From NCBI GenBank assembly GCA_015680685.1, contig MNCI01029020.1:189785-253784 (forward strand): a stretch of DNA of 64,000 bases, given 5' to 3'. The stretch is from Gnetum montanum. Lineage: Eukaryota; Streptophyta; Gnetopsida; Gnetales; Gnetaceae. The notes beneath the pieces are model-generated. The model was given only the letters and a program-made list of their open reading frames with translations, searched no databases and was not told where the DNA came from. Below are positions 1 to 10,126 of the stretch, piece after piece (position 1 is the first letter of the stretch; each line of letters starts with the position of its first letter). The position numbers and the translations under genes were made by a program.

Positions 1-342
1 TGCGCACTAGGAAAGCAATAAATAACAACAATAATTAAAACCATGTACTGCAAGGTTTATCCAATCAAGTTCGTCTTTATTGCCATACACAACTTGTGTT
101 CAGGTTACAAAGTTGCTCGAATAAAGAGTCGTTCACTCTAGGACTCCTATTGCGGGCACATGGGAAAAATTCTAACTCTGGAGGGATCAAATTGCCAGAG
201 CTTCGCTACTTCTAGCCAGGATTGGGAAATGAGGGGAGTGCCACCTCTTATTTATAAATATGGCGACGGACCGCGATATCGCATACGTGATATCGCAAGG
301 AAAGACGCGATATCGCGGCACAGTGCATGTCGCGTCTCATCA
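1..342 (-). mobile_element. Partial 5' LTR of a family-A Ty3/gypsy element (A1), cut by the window edge
   Basis: This segment aligns with the last part of the two complete family-A LTRs at 5519-6415 and 18341-19122: the AATAAAG-containing R region near 120, the TATA-like TTATTTATA near 249 (minus-strand promoter), and the block of GATATC palindromes before the end. It ends at 336-342 with CTCATCA, the inverted terminus of TGATGAG. No polypurine-tract complement follows, so this is the outer (5') LTR of a minus-strand element whose body lies left of the window. The flank CTAGC at 343-347 should be its target-site duplication; the other copy is outside the window. Confidence 0.8.
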
Positions 343-808
343 CTAGCCAAAAGATTTTCTGATTACCATGAATTATGAGCAAAGGCTAGGGCATTTGAAG
401 AAGAGAGGAGATAGTTTCCAACATGGTACATCAAAGCTAATCTAATGTTCCCATAGCTACCATGTTTGTGGGATGTGCCCACTCTATCACACATTACACA
501 ACAAGCTTGGACAATACATGACCTAAGAATGAAGGAGGAGAATCTTTAGGCACTCCTAAATAGATACAAATTCTAGAAGCATGATGATAAGGGGGAGCAA
601 CCAATGGAGAAGCCACCACCACCAAGAACTAGATGAGCTACATCAAGTTTTGTTTTTTGTCCAAGTTGGCTTATCATGTCTTGTGTCATTTTTATAAAAC
701 ACCACTATGATATAAAGTGTCCTGTAAATCTACCTCCCAATTTTGTAAGGAACTCTATTCTTATTTTATTTTAACTCAAAGATGAGTTTTTAGTCAGTCA
801 TGGAGGTA
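343..808 (+). mobile_element. 3' internal remnant and polypurine tract of element C1
   Basis: This non-coding stretch ends in a block shared with the other plus-strand elements: a TTAACTCAAAGATGAGTTTT-like segment, then TAGTCA, then the purine tract TGGAGGTA at 801-808, directly before an LTR start. The same arrangement occurs at 7440-7471 and 19615-19649. That identifies it as the 3' internal end of a plus-strand Ty3/gypsy element. No coding sequence is visible. Confidence 0.65.
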
Positions 809-869
809 TGATATGAAACACCACTAATTTTGGCCTAGCACTTTTAGACAAAAATTAAGCTAAGTCATG

Positions 870-1440
870 CTGCTGCCCAACATGAGTACAGCGTGACCAA
901 ACTTGGAGGCCTCCAAAACAGCCCTTAACGGCCCATGATTCAACAGGCAAGGTCCCCTTGGGGCCCACAAGTGACTGCACCAACTTCTAGCATCCAGAAT
1001 CAAAAGTTTCGGGTTCAAAATATTTGGTTTTGGCTAAGTACACTTTAGTTACTTTTTCAAACGCTACACAGCGTAAGGATCAGTGTCACCAACTTTTGGA
1101 GCCCCAAAATTGAGTCAAAATAGGCCAAAATCGAGCACAAGGATCCCCCATGACCTTCACCAAGGTCCCTAGCAGCTCCCAACCTCCATAAAATCAAGAT
1201 TTGGGCCTCAAATGTGCCATTTTGGCTTGGTGACGCTATGGTTATTTTTTCAGACGCTGCACAGCGTAAGGATCAACGTCACCAATTTTTAGAGCCCTAA
1301 AACTAAGCCAAAATGACTTGATTTCAAGGGTACAAATCATCCTCAGGGTCCACTATTGATAACTATGGGTCCCAACCTTTAGAAATTCTAGATTTCAGCT
1401 CAAAATTGCAAGTTTTGGAGGTCACACTGCAGGTCACATT
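870..1440 (+). repeat. Three diverged ~185-bp tandem repeats in the U3 of solo LTR B
   Basis: The motif ACAGCGT recurs near 888, 1068 and 1260. In each copy it is followed by a 'gtcaccaa-tttt-ggagcccc' block and a 'ccaaaa' block. The spacing is about 180-190 bp. The copies have clearly diverged from each other. Such repeats in an LTR U3 region are often promoter or enhancer repeats. Confidence 0.65.
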
Positions 1441-1572
1441 GCAAGTCACGCTGGATGCTAGACAAGCAAGGCAGAGTTAATCCTCCTTGATTTTCTTTGT
1501 AAATTTTTATCATTTGAGGGCTTGTCTAAATTATTTTTATTTTCATGGGCTTGAATGACCCACACGTTGTGA

Positions 1573-1762
1573 GATACATTGAATCTGGTCAAAGAAGACA
1601 AATATCCAGCACACATCCAACTCGTGCACAACTATCCAACACAGATACATTGAACCTGGTCAAGAATGTAGCTTGCCAACACACATCCAACTCATACACA
1701 ACTATCCAAACACAAATACATTGAACCTGGTCAAAGAATGCAACTATCCAACACCCAGCCCA
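1573..1762 (+). repeat. Three ~71-bp tandem repeats just upstream of the LTR-B TATA box
   Basis: The phrase GATACATTGAA(C/T)CTGGTCAA occurs near 1573, 1643 and 1714. Each copy is followed by a shared 'acatccaact(c)..cacaactatccaa' segment. The array ends directly before the TATA-like sequence near 1765, a position typical of U3 enhancer repeats. Confidence 0.7.
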
Positions 1763-3306
1763 ACCCTATAAATACCCTATCATTTCACATAAACTAGCAG
1801 GCAAAATTGGAGGCAAAAATTGGAGAGATTGGCAACTCTGAAGAAAGACAGAATTTGCAATCCTTGGGCGCTCGGCACACCTGACTATTGGCTTCCAAGT
1901 ATTTCTCACATTCATCCCATTTCATCGTCACATCATCGCGTCATATCATCCTGGGGCTAGGCATTTGACTTGCCATCCACACATGTGCAACTACGCTTTG
2001 ACCGGTGCATATTCCTATTTAAGCATTACAATACAGTTTCATTATTGCCTTCCATTTACATTATTTACTTCGATTTATGCTTTGTCTACAATATAGCTCT
2101 ATTTACACTTTATTTGAAATTCAATACACTCTGTTTACATTTCATATTGTTGTTTGCATTCCATTTACATCTCGTTTACAATAACCCCAGCGCTAGCCGT
2201 AGCTTACGCTCAGGGAAGTCCTTGGTTGATCTGCGTGCAGACCATCCAAGGCACTCTGCCTTTGTTTACTTTTCCAGCTTGCCCTCGGGCGAAGGCAGGG
2301 TCAGCTATGACTGTCCGACGATCTCTCGGTATCTATTTCCTTTCCAGACTTACACCAACAATTTAGGTCAGTACATGATAAAGTCAATTTTTTTAAGGAC
2401 TACGATATCGTAGCTCCAATATCGAATATACGATATCATAGCTCCAATATCGTAACTTAGATATTGTACCACTAGCTACATTATCATATATGCAATATCA
2501 TGGGATGCATGCCAATCTATAAATACAACACTTAGACACATGGATCCACAATAGATTTCGTCACATATTAGTATAACTCTTTCAAATTTTTTTCATGATT
2601 TTAGTTCTAAGTACTTAACAATATATGCCAATAGTGTGGTGTTGAGTGATTGTACGGAGTCTTTATTCAACTGAAGTGTATTTGGACACATTTCATGACT
2701 AGCAATAAAGATCAAGATTATTTGTCATCATTGTAGCATTCACTTACTTTTCTTAATTTTTACTTAAAATAATATTTACCTTTTTTACTTAGATTACTAA
2801 TCACTGCTTTCCTAGTTAACATTTACTCTTTCATGCACCTTACTTTTCCTATTGTTAAGTAGTATGGATATGACTGGTTTCGAGTGCTAAGTGTAGTTAT
2901 CTAGTAACCCATGAGTGTTATCACTTGGTATGCCTAGTAGTGGTACACTTGGTAATCCCAATGATGACTTCATGAGTCTAAGGCATGTACAACAAATCAA
3001 GATCGGATATCCATCACCATAGGATAGACTAGAATTTTTTACTATTTTCCTTACAATTAGAAACTCTTTTCACTTTACAATGTATTCTAAGAGCCAGATG
3101 GCCAAATAACATCAACATATCATACACCTCACTGTGAGTTAAACCATACCCATAGATTTCACTAGCTCATGTGGGAAGACAACAGTCTCGAACTTTAACC
3201 AATCACTACCATATTCAAATTTCCTTGTCCACAAATTACAATTTAATTGCATGTGAAACACCTATGACTTGTATGATTGGGTGTTGGATTACTCCACCGC
3301 TCATCA

Positions 3307-6300
3307 CTAACACAAGGCTAGCTAGGTGCAACATCCTTCCTTACCAAAACAATGTCTTCCAATCCTATGTAAGAGCCAACACCCATTACCTCTCCAATGC
3401 AAAACATACTAAATGAACCTATCATTGTGGAGAGACAAGTAATTCTATGCATCACTAATAATGATAAAGGGTGTAGTTGTGAGCTGAAAGTTCAAAATAT
3501 TAACACAATCCCTATAGCAACCCAAAACAGATGTAAAAAATAAGTGCGTGGACAAATAGAAGCATGGACCACTAAACCAAAAGACACCTAATGGCTACAA
3601 ACTGAGAACCTACAAGTGTCTAAAACAGCCATGGTAACATCTGAACTACTTATTAACTTCTATTCTAAGAAAATGACCCCAACTGAGAGCTCACAAACAA
3701 AAATATTAAACTATAATCATACACTAGCAAATAGAGGAAATAAGGACTACGATGATCAAGATTCAATTACCATCAAGATTACCTGGGACAATAACAGAAA
3801 TGCTAAATCACTAAGGATGGTAAGTAAGCAACCCATAGTGTATGATCCAAGGAATCTAAGGTGCATTCTCTAAACACTCACCCATGCATTTAGTCGTGGG
3901 GAGAGGCCTTATCCTCATTTAGGAATTAATAAATTTTTTTAACCTTTTTTGTTTTTTACTTTTTTGTGGTTTATAATTTTATGTTATACCATTTTCTTTT
4001 CTTAAAAATTTTCCACATTCTTTAATATCTTCTCATTCTTTTATACTTTTTCATTTCTTAAAATTTTGATATTCTTTAATATTTTCTAATTCTTTGATAA
4101 TTTTTCATTCTTTTTATCTTTTTAATTTTTGATATCTTCTCTAATTTTTAGTATTTTTTCTTCATTTTACTTGTACATATTCTTGTTAATTTTCAATCAA
4201 ACACATCAAATAAGGCAAGATGAAGTTCTAATAAGGTGAAGATTTCTCTATATTATCAATCATAAGGTGTTGGTTATCTATACAGTGAGACCACACCATC
4301 CATCCACCCATTCCAATAATAAGAGGCTCTTACCATGGCCATAATGATATTATAAAACTAAAAATCAACGAATGATCATTATGCCTAGACAAAAGAGTGA
4401 AGAATCAAGTGGGAATGCAAAGGGTGTGACATCATCAAAGGGATTTGTGAATTCTTTTGGATTACTACTATGAGTTCTATCCTATTGCTTAGATTGTATT
4501 ATATCCTTGTAGATTTAACAAAAAATGGAAGTAAGAGTACAATAAGTGATGCCTTACCATGTCACTAGAAAGACATGTTACCCATGCATGAAGGTAGTCC
4601 TCTAGTAAGGTTGACACAGTTAAAAATAAAATAAATGCACAAGAATAAATTTCTTGGGGTCCCACTAGAAAGACATGTTATCCACACCTGAAGGTAGGCA
4701 GCTCCTCAGGAATCTAAAAAGATCATAAAAAGTGCAATAAATAAACTCCTCCCTTGGACAATACACCAAGGGATAATACTCTTTGCAATAGTGCTAGTCT
4801 TATGGTTGCAAATCCAAGAGATGAAACAATGTGATGTCACTAGAAAGTGGTTTGGACTTAGTTTGAATCTTGGAATGAATGGTTAATAATCACCTTAGCC
4901 ATCAATAACACATAAGAATTCATTATGCCTATGGTAATACACTTCACATCCCAAGTTCAGCAATCCTTTCTATAATCCATTTCACCTCACTGTATATTTA
5001 ATCATAACTTGTGGTTTTGTATCATTTAACATTACTTTTCCAATCTGGTGCTACTACGATGTGTGATTTGCTAAACAAGTATGCATTACATTCAACTCCT
5101 TGAGTGCCTAAGGACACTGTTAGATGTGGTTATACAAGGGCATTAAGGGTTGGAGCCTTCTTTGGGGAGGACCCACTTGTATAACTCTCATATTTCATAC
5201 TTGCCAAAAAATTCCACATCATCTTGTGTCTTCCAAAACATCTAATAAACTTCCCATATCATCTAATAATCTATCCGTACATCAAGAATTCATTATCCAT
5301 TTCTTATCCATATCATAAAATTTTATTGCCCAAGATTCCTTTGCCAAATTTTCAAAAACTATGCATCATTAATGGCCATGATCCTCTAGATAAGCTTTAC
5401 ATCTTTCAAATATTCCATTTGCCATATTTTTTTCCCAAGAAAAATTTGAAATCTTTCAATGGTAACATCGTAGCTACGATGTCATAGGCACTTACGATGT
5501 ATGATCCATCATGTCGCATGATGAGTGGCGAGATACCCCTACACTCAACCATACAAATATGAGCGTAGCACACGCGATCTAGTCGAACTCTGCAAACTAA
5601 GTGCCTACACCCCCCATGGAACACTTAGGGTTAATTATTCATTGTCTTTCCAAACTTACTTGTAGTTGTCACAGTGTATGGTTAAGTAAGTCCGAGGTAT
5701 ATGCTTTTTATAGCTTTTTATGTTTTTGTCTCCTATGTTATTGAGTTGAAGGGTTGAGAAACTAATTACTAACTCTAACTAATGAACTAAGTCTAAATTA
5801 CCTAGCATCAGCATCAGTTCCCACTTACCATACACACCCTGAACCAATGCAACCGTGGCTACCAAATGCTAATCGTTGCTAGAATCACCACGCATAACGC
5901 ATGTGCTCGAAGTGGTCGTACTGAGGCACTTAACTAGGAGGAAAGGGTAAGAGAATCTAATCTAGCCTAAGTGCGATGAGCATCCATTCCTTGATTATCC
6001 GTACACATCCTTAAATGCTCGTAATCAAGTCGTACTCATTCCGCATTACTAGGAGATAAGGGTGAGAGAGAGAGCAATAAATAACATTAAATAAAATCCT
6101 ATTCCATGCACTGTAAGGTTTATCCAGGAAGTTCATCTTTATTGTCATACACAACTTATGTTCAGGTACAATGTTGCTCGAATAAAGATCCGTTCACTTT
6201 AGGACTCCTACTACGGGCACATGGAAAATATTCTATCTCTGGAGTAATCAATCTGCCAGAGTTTTCTTACTTTTAGCCTAGGATGATGAAACAAGGGAGA

Positions 6301-7471
6301 GCCGCCTCTTATTTATAGATATGACAGCGCACCGCGATATCACATACGCGATATCGCGTACGCGATATCGTAGGGGACGACACAATATCGTGGCCCATGC
6401 GATATCGTGTCTCATCATCGCACATATAAAAATAGTATATATAAGCACATGAGTTAGTAAAATTTTTCACTTCCTCATTTTGCAGCAAGAGAGTTTTTGT
6501 AGTTTTTTTCAAAACTCTTACACATTAGCTTCTAAAGGCCATAAATTCATCCTCATAGCTCTGATTTTCTAAATTCTTAAATCTTGTTGATCCTGAAGTG
6601 CTCAACTTAGTCATGGGGCATGCATTGCATGATATAAGAAAAAATTTGAAAATTTGAGCCCAAAATTCTTAACGCTAAAAGATACTATAAAGGGTAAGCA
6701 CAAAGAAATAATAAGAATCTTAAAGTTAATCAATCAAACTAACACTAAAATAATTCAAATAATACTCCTAATAGGCCATATCAACTATTTTAGGCCATAA
6801 TATGCAAGGAAAACAATAGAAGGCCATAAGTAACCAATAACACCCAAGGGGTTCCTTTTTTGCAATTTTTTTTAACATTGCAATCATAATATGATAAGAA
6901 CTTGATCTAACTAAGGTTATGAGTAAGGTAAAGAGCTATTAAAAACTAGTGTGAACATTCTAATAATTTCATACCCTTGTTGATTACAGATGGCCCCAAA
7001 GAGACCACCAAGAGTAGGACCTTCACAACACAAAAGCTGTAAAGATGCAACTGCAAGCATCTCCATTATGGCCCACACTAACTAAAAGCAGTGAATGGAA
7101 CTTAGGAGAAATATACCAATTTTGGAAAAACAAAGAGGTTAATGCAACAATTAAAATCAAATGAGTCTCTGTTCCATACTTAGTAGAGAGGATGTATGGA
7201 AAAAGAGGACAAGGATAGAAGAGGAGAAACTTTCCAAGAGCTTGACAACAAAAGGAAGAAGCCGATGGAAGAGCCATCACTGCCTGAAATATAAACTACA
7301 TCAAGCCACTTCAAATTTTTTTTTTGTTTTGTCACATAACTATGCCATTTTCATACACACCACTATGGCATTAAGAGTCAGTCAATAATCTCATACCTTT
7401 CTACTTTTGTAAAGAAAGATTGGTCCTATCCTGTTAACTTGAGGATAAGTTTTTAGTCAATTGTGGGGGCA
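3307..7471 (+). mobile_element. 3' internal region of element C2, interrupted by solo LTR A2
   Basis: This is the non-coding 3' part of a plus-strand Ty3/gypsy element. The stretch 4240-5180 aligns with 8470-9330 of C3, including the shared block GGAGCCTTCTTTGGGGAGGACCCACTTG (5150 and 9308). The same block, reversed, lies near 10862-10900 in element A3, between integrase and the 3' LTR. An internal purine-tract-like motif, TTAGTCGTGGGGAGAGG, is at 3890-3906. The true purine tract, TTGTGGGGGCA, is at 7461-7471, just before the C2 LTR. No intact coding region is visible. Upstream gag-pol is absent because C1 inserted at 3306/3307. Confidence 0.65.
5519..6415 (-). mobile_element. Solo LTR of family A (A2)
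   Basis: An 897-bp LTR with termini TGATGAG (5519-5525) and CTCATCA (6409-6415). It is flanked by the perfect duplication TCGCA at 5514-5518 and 6416-6420. It aligns along its whole length with the A3 5' LTR. There is no primer-binding site, purine tract or internal sequence, so it is solo. Read on the minus strand, GATATC palindromes lie between the start and the TATA-like TATAAATAAGAGG near 6305-6318. Two AATAAAG signals follow near 6137 and 6180. Confidence 0.92.
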
Positions 7472-8454
7472 TGATGAATCACCAGTTGGCATAGATATCG
7501 TAGATGCTACATCACATCTATGTTGTGGCATCCCTGTCGACGCATCTCAATTGGCTGCTATGTCATAGATGCTACATTGCATCTACAATGTTGTAGATGT
7601 AATGTTGCATCTATTTGATAAAGTCAATTTTTGTCCACCTATGATATTGTATCTACAATGTCGTAGATCCAATATTATGGGATGTGTGTAGCCTATAAAT
7701 ACAACACTTAGGTGCACAAATCTACATAAGTTTCATGCCATCCTTAAGTAGATTCTTGTAGTTTCATTTCATTGTTTTAGTAATAGAGTGTATGCCTGTA
7801 GTATGGTGTTGAGCAGTTGTACTAAATCTTTACTCAAGTAAAAAGTACTTGGGCATAGTTCATGTTCAAAAATAAAGATCAAGATTACTTTTCATCATTT
7901 CAACATCCACTTAGTTTTACTATTTTACTTAGCATAGTTTTTATGGTTTTCTTAGTTTAATCATATACATTTCTAAGTATCTTACTTTACTTGTTCATTA
8001 GTAAAGCAAAATGAGTATGACTGGTTTCGAGCATTTAAGTGTAATCATTTGGTAATCCCAATAGTGTTACTACTTGGTTCACCCAATAGCATAATGCTTG
8101 GTAACCTAGTAACAATTAGATGAGTCCAAGACATATGTAATAAGCCAAGACTGAATGCTCATCACTCTAGGCTAGAGTAGATTTACATTACTATCATTAC
8201 TTAGACTTAGGATTAAATTTCATTTTCAATTATGTTTATTAATAGGGGTAAAATGATCCTAACAACATTAATTATCATATGCCTCACTTTGGACTAAACC
8301 ATACATGACAAAGCTACCACTAGTCTAAGTGGGAAGAAAACATCTTGCGATCAATGCTTAATAATCTAAATGCCAGAACTAGTTCCATCCATGGCATTCG
8401 ATCAGATCATCCATAAACACTTGTGATTCATATGGTTTTTGTGGTATGTTATCA
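7472..8454 (+). mobile_element. 3' LTR of element C2
   Basis: It starts with TGATGAATCACC immediately after the purine tract TTGTGGGGGCA. It carries a TATA-like CCTATAAATACAACACTTAGG near 7694, an AATAAAG signal near 7873, and the conserved ACTGGTTTCGAG block near 8020. The end is placed at TTATCA (8454), which aligns with the CTCATCA ends of C1 and family A. The right edge is less certain than the left. Related to the C1 and C3 LTRs but well diverged. Confidence 0.65.
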
Positions 8455-9683
8455 AGATGATTGGGTAAGTAATTGTGTAAAGTAGTGAGATCACATCATC
8501 CATCCCTCCAATTCTCTAAATAAAAGGTCTTTATCATCAAAACAATATAGTTCTTCTTACATAAAACTAAAATTTACTAATCATATTGCCTTTAAGAAAG
8601 AGGGAAAGATCAAGTTGGAATGGTAAAGGATGTGACCTTAAGGGGATTTGTTGGGTTTTCTTCTTGACTTCCTTCTCGTGGTTTATGACTCCTTTAGGAA
8701 TGTATAATCACTCCTATCGTCGACCAATAAATAGCAAGCTATGTCTTTGCATGGTGTGGTTTCCATTGAAAAAACAACAATAATGGAAATTCAAAGCACT
8801 TCCCTTAGACATAATAATGGGCTACGCACATTGGTTATGGGGCTAGAAAGACATGTTACCCATGCTTGAAAGCACTCCTCTAACTAAGGCCCTTCCTTCC
8901 TTCTTCTCTTTTCTTCTCTTTTTGGAGTGATGATCATTCTTTGTGGTTGTTTTGAACTCATGATAATAAGCAAGAAAGAATACATCAATGCAAAGTCACT
9001 GTTAATGGTACGAACTTGGTCTGAAACTTGGACGAATAGGTATGATGGTCATTTTAATCACAACTGACACAAGAACCTATTGTGAACATGGTTAAGTACC
9101 TTACATTCTAATCTTTGTAATCCCTTTTCATCCCATTATTCACCTCACTGTTGCATGCAATTATGAGCCTTTCAGTTTTGTATAGTCTAGTGCAAAATCC
9201 TAACCAAGGCAATTATGTGTTGTTTGGAACAAATGCATGATCTACATTCAACTTCTAAGGTGCTCACAGACATCTATAGAAGTAGTTATGCAAGGGCATT
9301 ATGGTAGGAGCCTTCTTTGGGGAGGACCCACTTGCCTAACTTTTGTTGATCATGGCTCTAAACCAAACCTCACATCTTCTAGAACACCATTGATAGCTTC
9401 TCTACATTTATGCATGATTTGGAAACTACTTCTCGTCAATTTTAATTAATTTTTACAACTTTTCTATTAACATATCCTTCAAATTCAATATTTCTTGGAC
9501 ATCTTTTGAATTAGACCTTTGGTTTTAATCATTCAAAAACTTGTGTGCTTCTAGAATTAAGCTCATTCATCGTAGGGGCTAAGGATGTAATTTTTGAAAT
9601 TGAAAATTTTAGGATTTCTCTAACATCCTATTTTTGAAAATTATGGCAATTAATCAAAATAATGTGAATAACTTGATGATTTT
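8455..9683 (+). mobile_element. 3' internal region of element C3, left part
   Basis: Non-coding sequence aligning with the C2 internal region (4240-5400). It is interrupted at 9683 by element A3 and resumes at 19128. Together, 8455-9683 and 19128-19649 form the 3' internal part of a plus-strand element that ends in the purine tract GTGGGGATA (19641-19649). The join is exact if one copy of the 5-bp duplication ATTTT is removed. No coding sequence is seen here. Confidence 0.65.
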
Positions 9684-10111
9684 TGATGAGTGGCGAGGTA
9701 TCCCTACGCTCAACCATACAAATACAAGCGTCCACACATGATCTGATCGAATTCCAAGGACTATGTGCTTATGCACCTTTGTGAAATAAGGATGGGTTGA
9801 TCAATCATTGTCTTTCCAAGCTTACAAGGTTTATCACAAAGTTCATCTTTATTGTCATACACAAGGTGTGCTCAGGTACACAATGCTCGAATAAAGATCC
9901 ATTCACTTTATGACTCCTACTATGGGCACTCGGAAATAATTATATCTCTAGAAAGGGAAAAAGGCAAGAGTTTGGGTCAGGGACTAAGACTAACTATGCA
10001 AACTAAGTGTGCCCACCTCTTATTTATAGGTAACAAGGTAGGCCACGATATCACATGGAAGGCTCCGATATCGCATACACGATATCGCATATGCGATATT
10101 GTGACTCATCA
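9684..10111 (-). repeat. 3' LTR of element A3, internally deleted
   Basis: It aligns with the 5' LTR at 18341-19122 but is only 428 bp against 782 bp. About 354 bp are missing after GCTTA near 9830; the sequence resumes at CAAGGTTTATCACAAAG. Both termini (TGATGAG, CTCATCA) are intact. The AATAAAG signals and the TATA-like TATTTATAGG near 10021 are kept. Confidence 0.92.
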
Positions 10112-10126
10112 TACCCCCACGACTGA
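10112..10126 (-). promoter_or_regulatory. Polypurine tract of A3
   Basis: On the minus strand it reads TTCAGTCGTGGGGGTA directly before the 3' LTR. It primes plus-strand DNA synthesis. The preceding CTCGAGGATGAGTTTTCA resembles the segment before the purine tracts of the C elements. Confidence 0.85.

Larger units (their letters stand above)
814..2375 (+). mobile_element. Solo LTR of a distinct Ty3/gypsy-type family (B)
   Basis: The segment begins TGAAACACC and ends GTCAGTACA, so it has TG...CA termini. It is flanked by the perfect 5-bp duplication TGATA (809-813 and 2376-2380). There is no internal region or primer-binding site, which identifies a solo LTR formed by LTR-LTR recombination. 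U3 contains two sets of tandem repeats, and a TATA-like CCCTATAAATACCC lies near 1765. The U5-like end holds a GC-rich direct/inverted block, CCCTCGGGCGAAGGCAGGG, near 2282. It resembles no other LTR in the window. The open reading frames within it have no recognisable product. Confidence 0.85.
809..3306 (+). mobile_element. 3' LTR of element C1, interrupted by a solo LTR
   Basis: The LTR starts with TGATA at 809, right after the purine tract, and resumes at 2376 after an inserted 1,562-bp solo LTR plus its 5-bp duplication. It ends with CTCATCA at 3300-3306, like family A. Without the insert it is about 931 bp. It has a TATA-like CTATAAATACAACACTTA near 2517, an AATAAAG signal near 2705, and conserved blocks shared with the C2 and C3 LTRs (for example ACTGGTTTCGAG near 2873). 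No primer-binding site follows, so it is a 3' LTR. CTAAC at 3307-3311 is the expected target-site duplication inside C2. Confidence 0.72.

Noticed and set aside
262-320. GATATC-rich palindromes considered as a CRISPR-like or satellite array
   Set aside because: Spacing is irregular, the arrays sit at the same LTR position in each element, and the genome is eukaryotic.
3307-8454. C1-C2-C3 considered as one tandem array sharing LTRs
   Set aside because: No primer-binding site follows any of the three LTRs, and the flank of each aligns with internal element sequence, which fits nested insertion better. The tandem model is kept as the stated refuting alternative.
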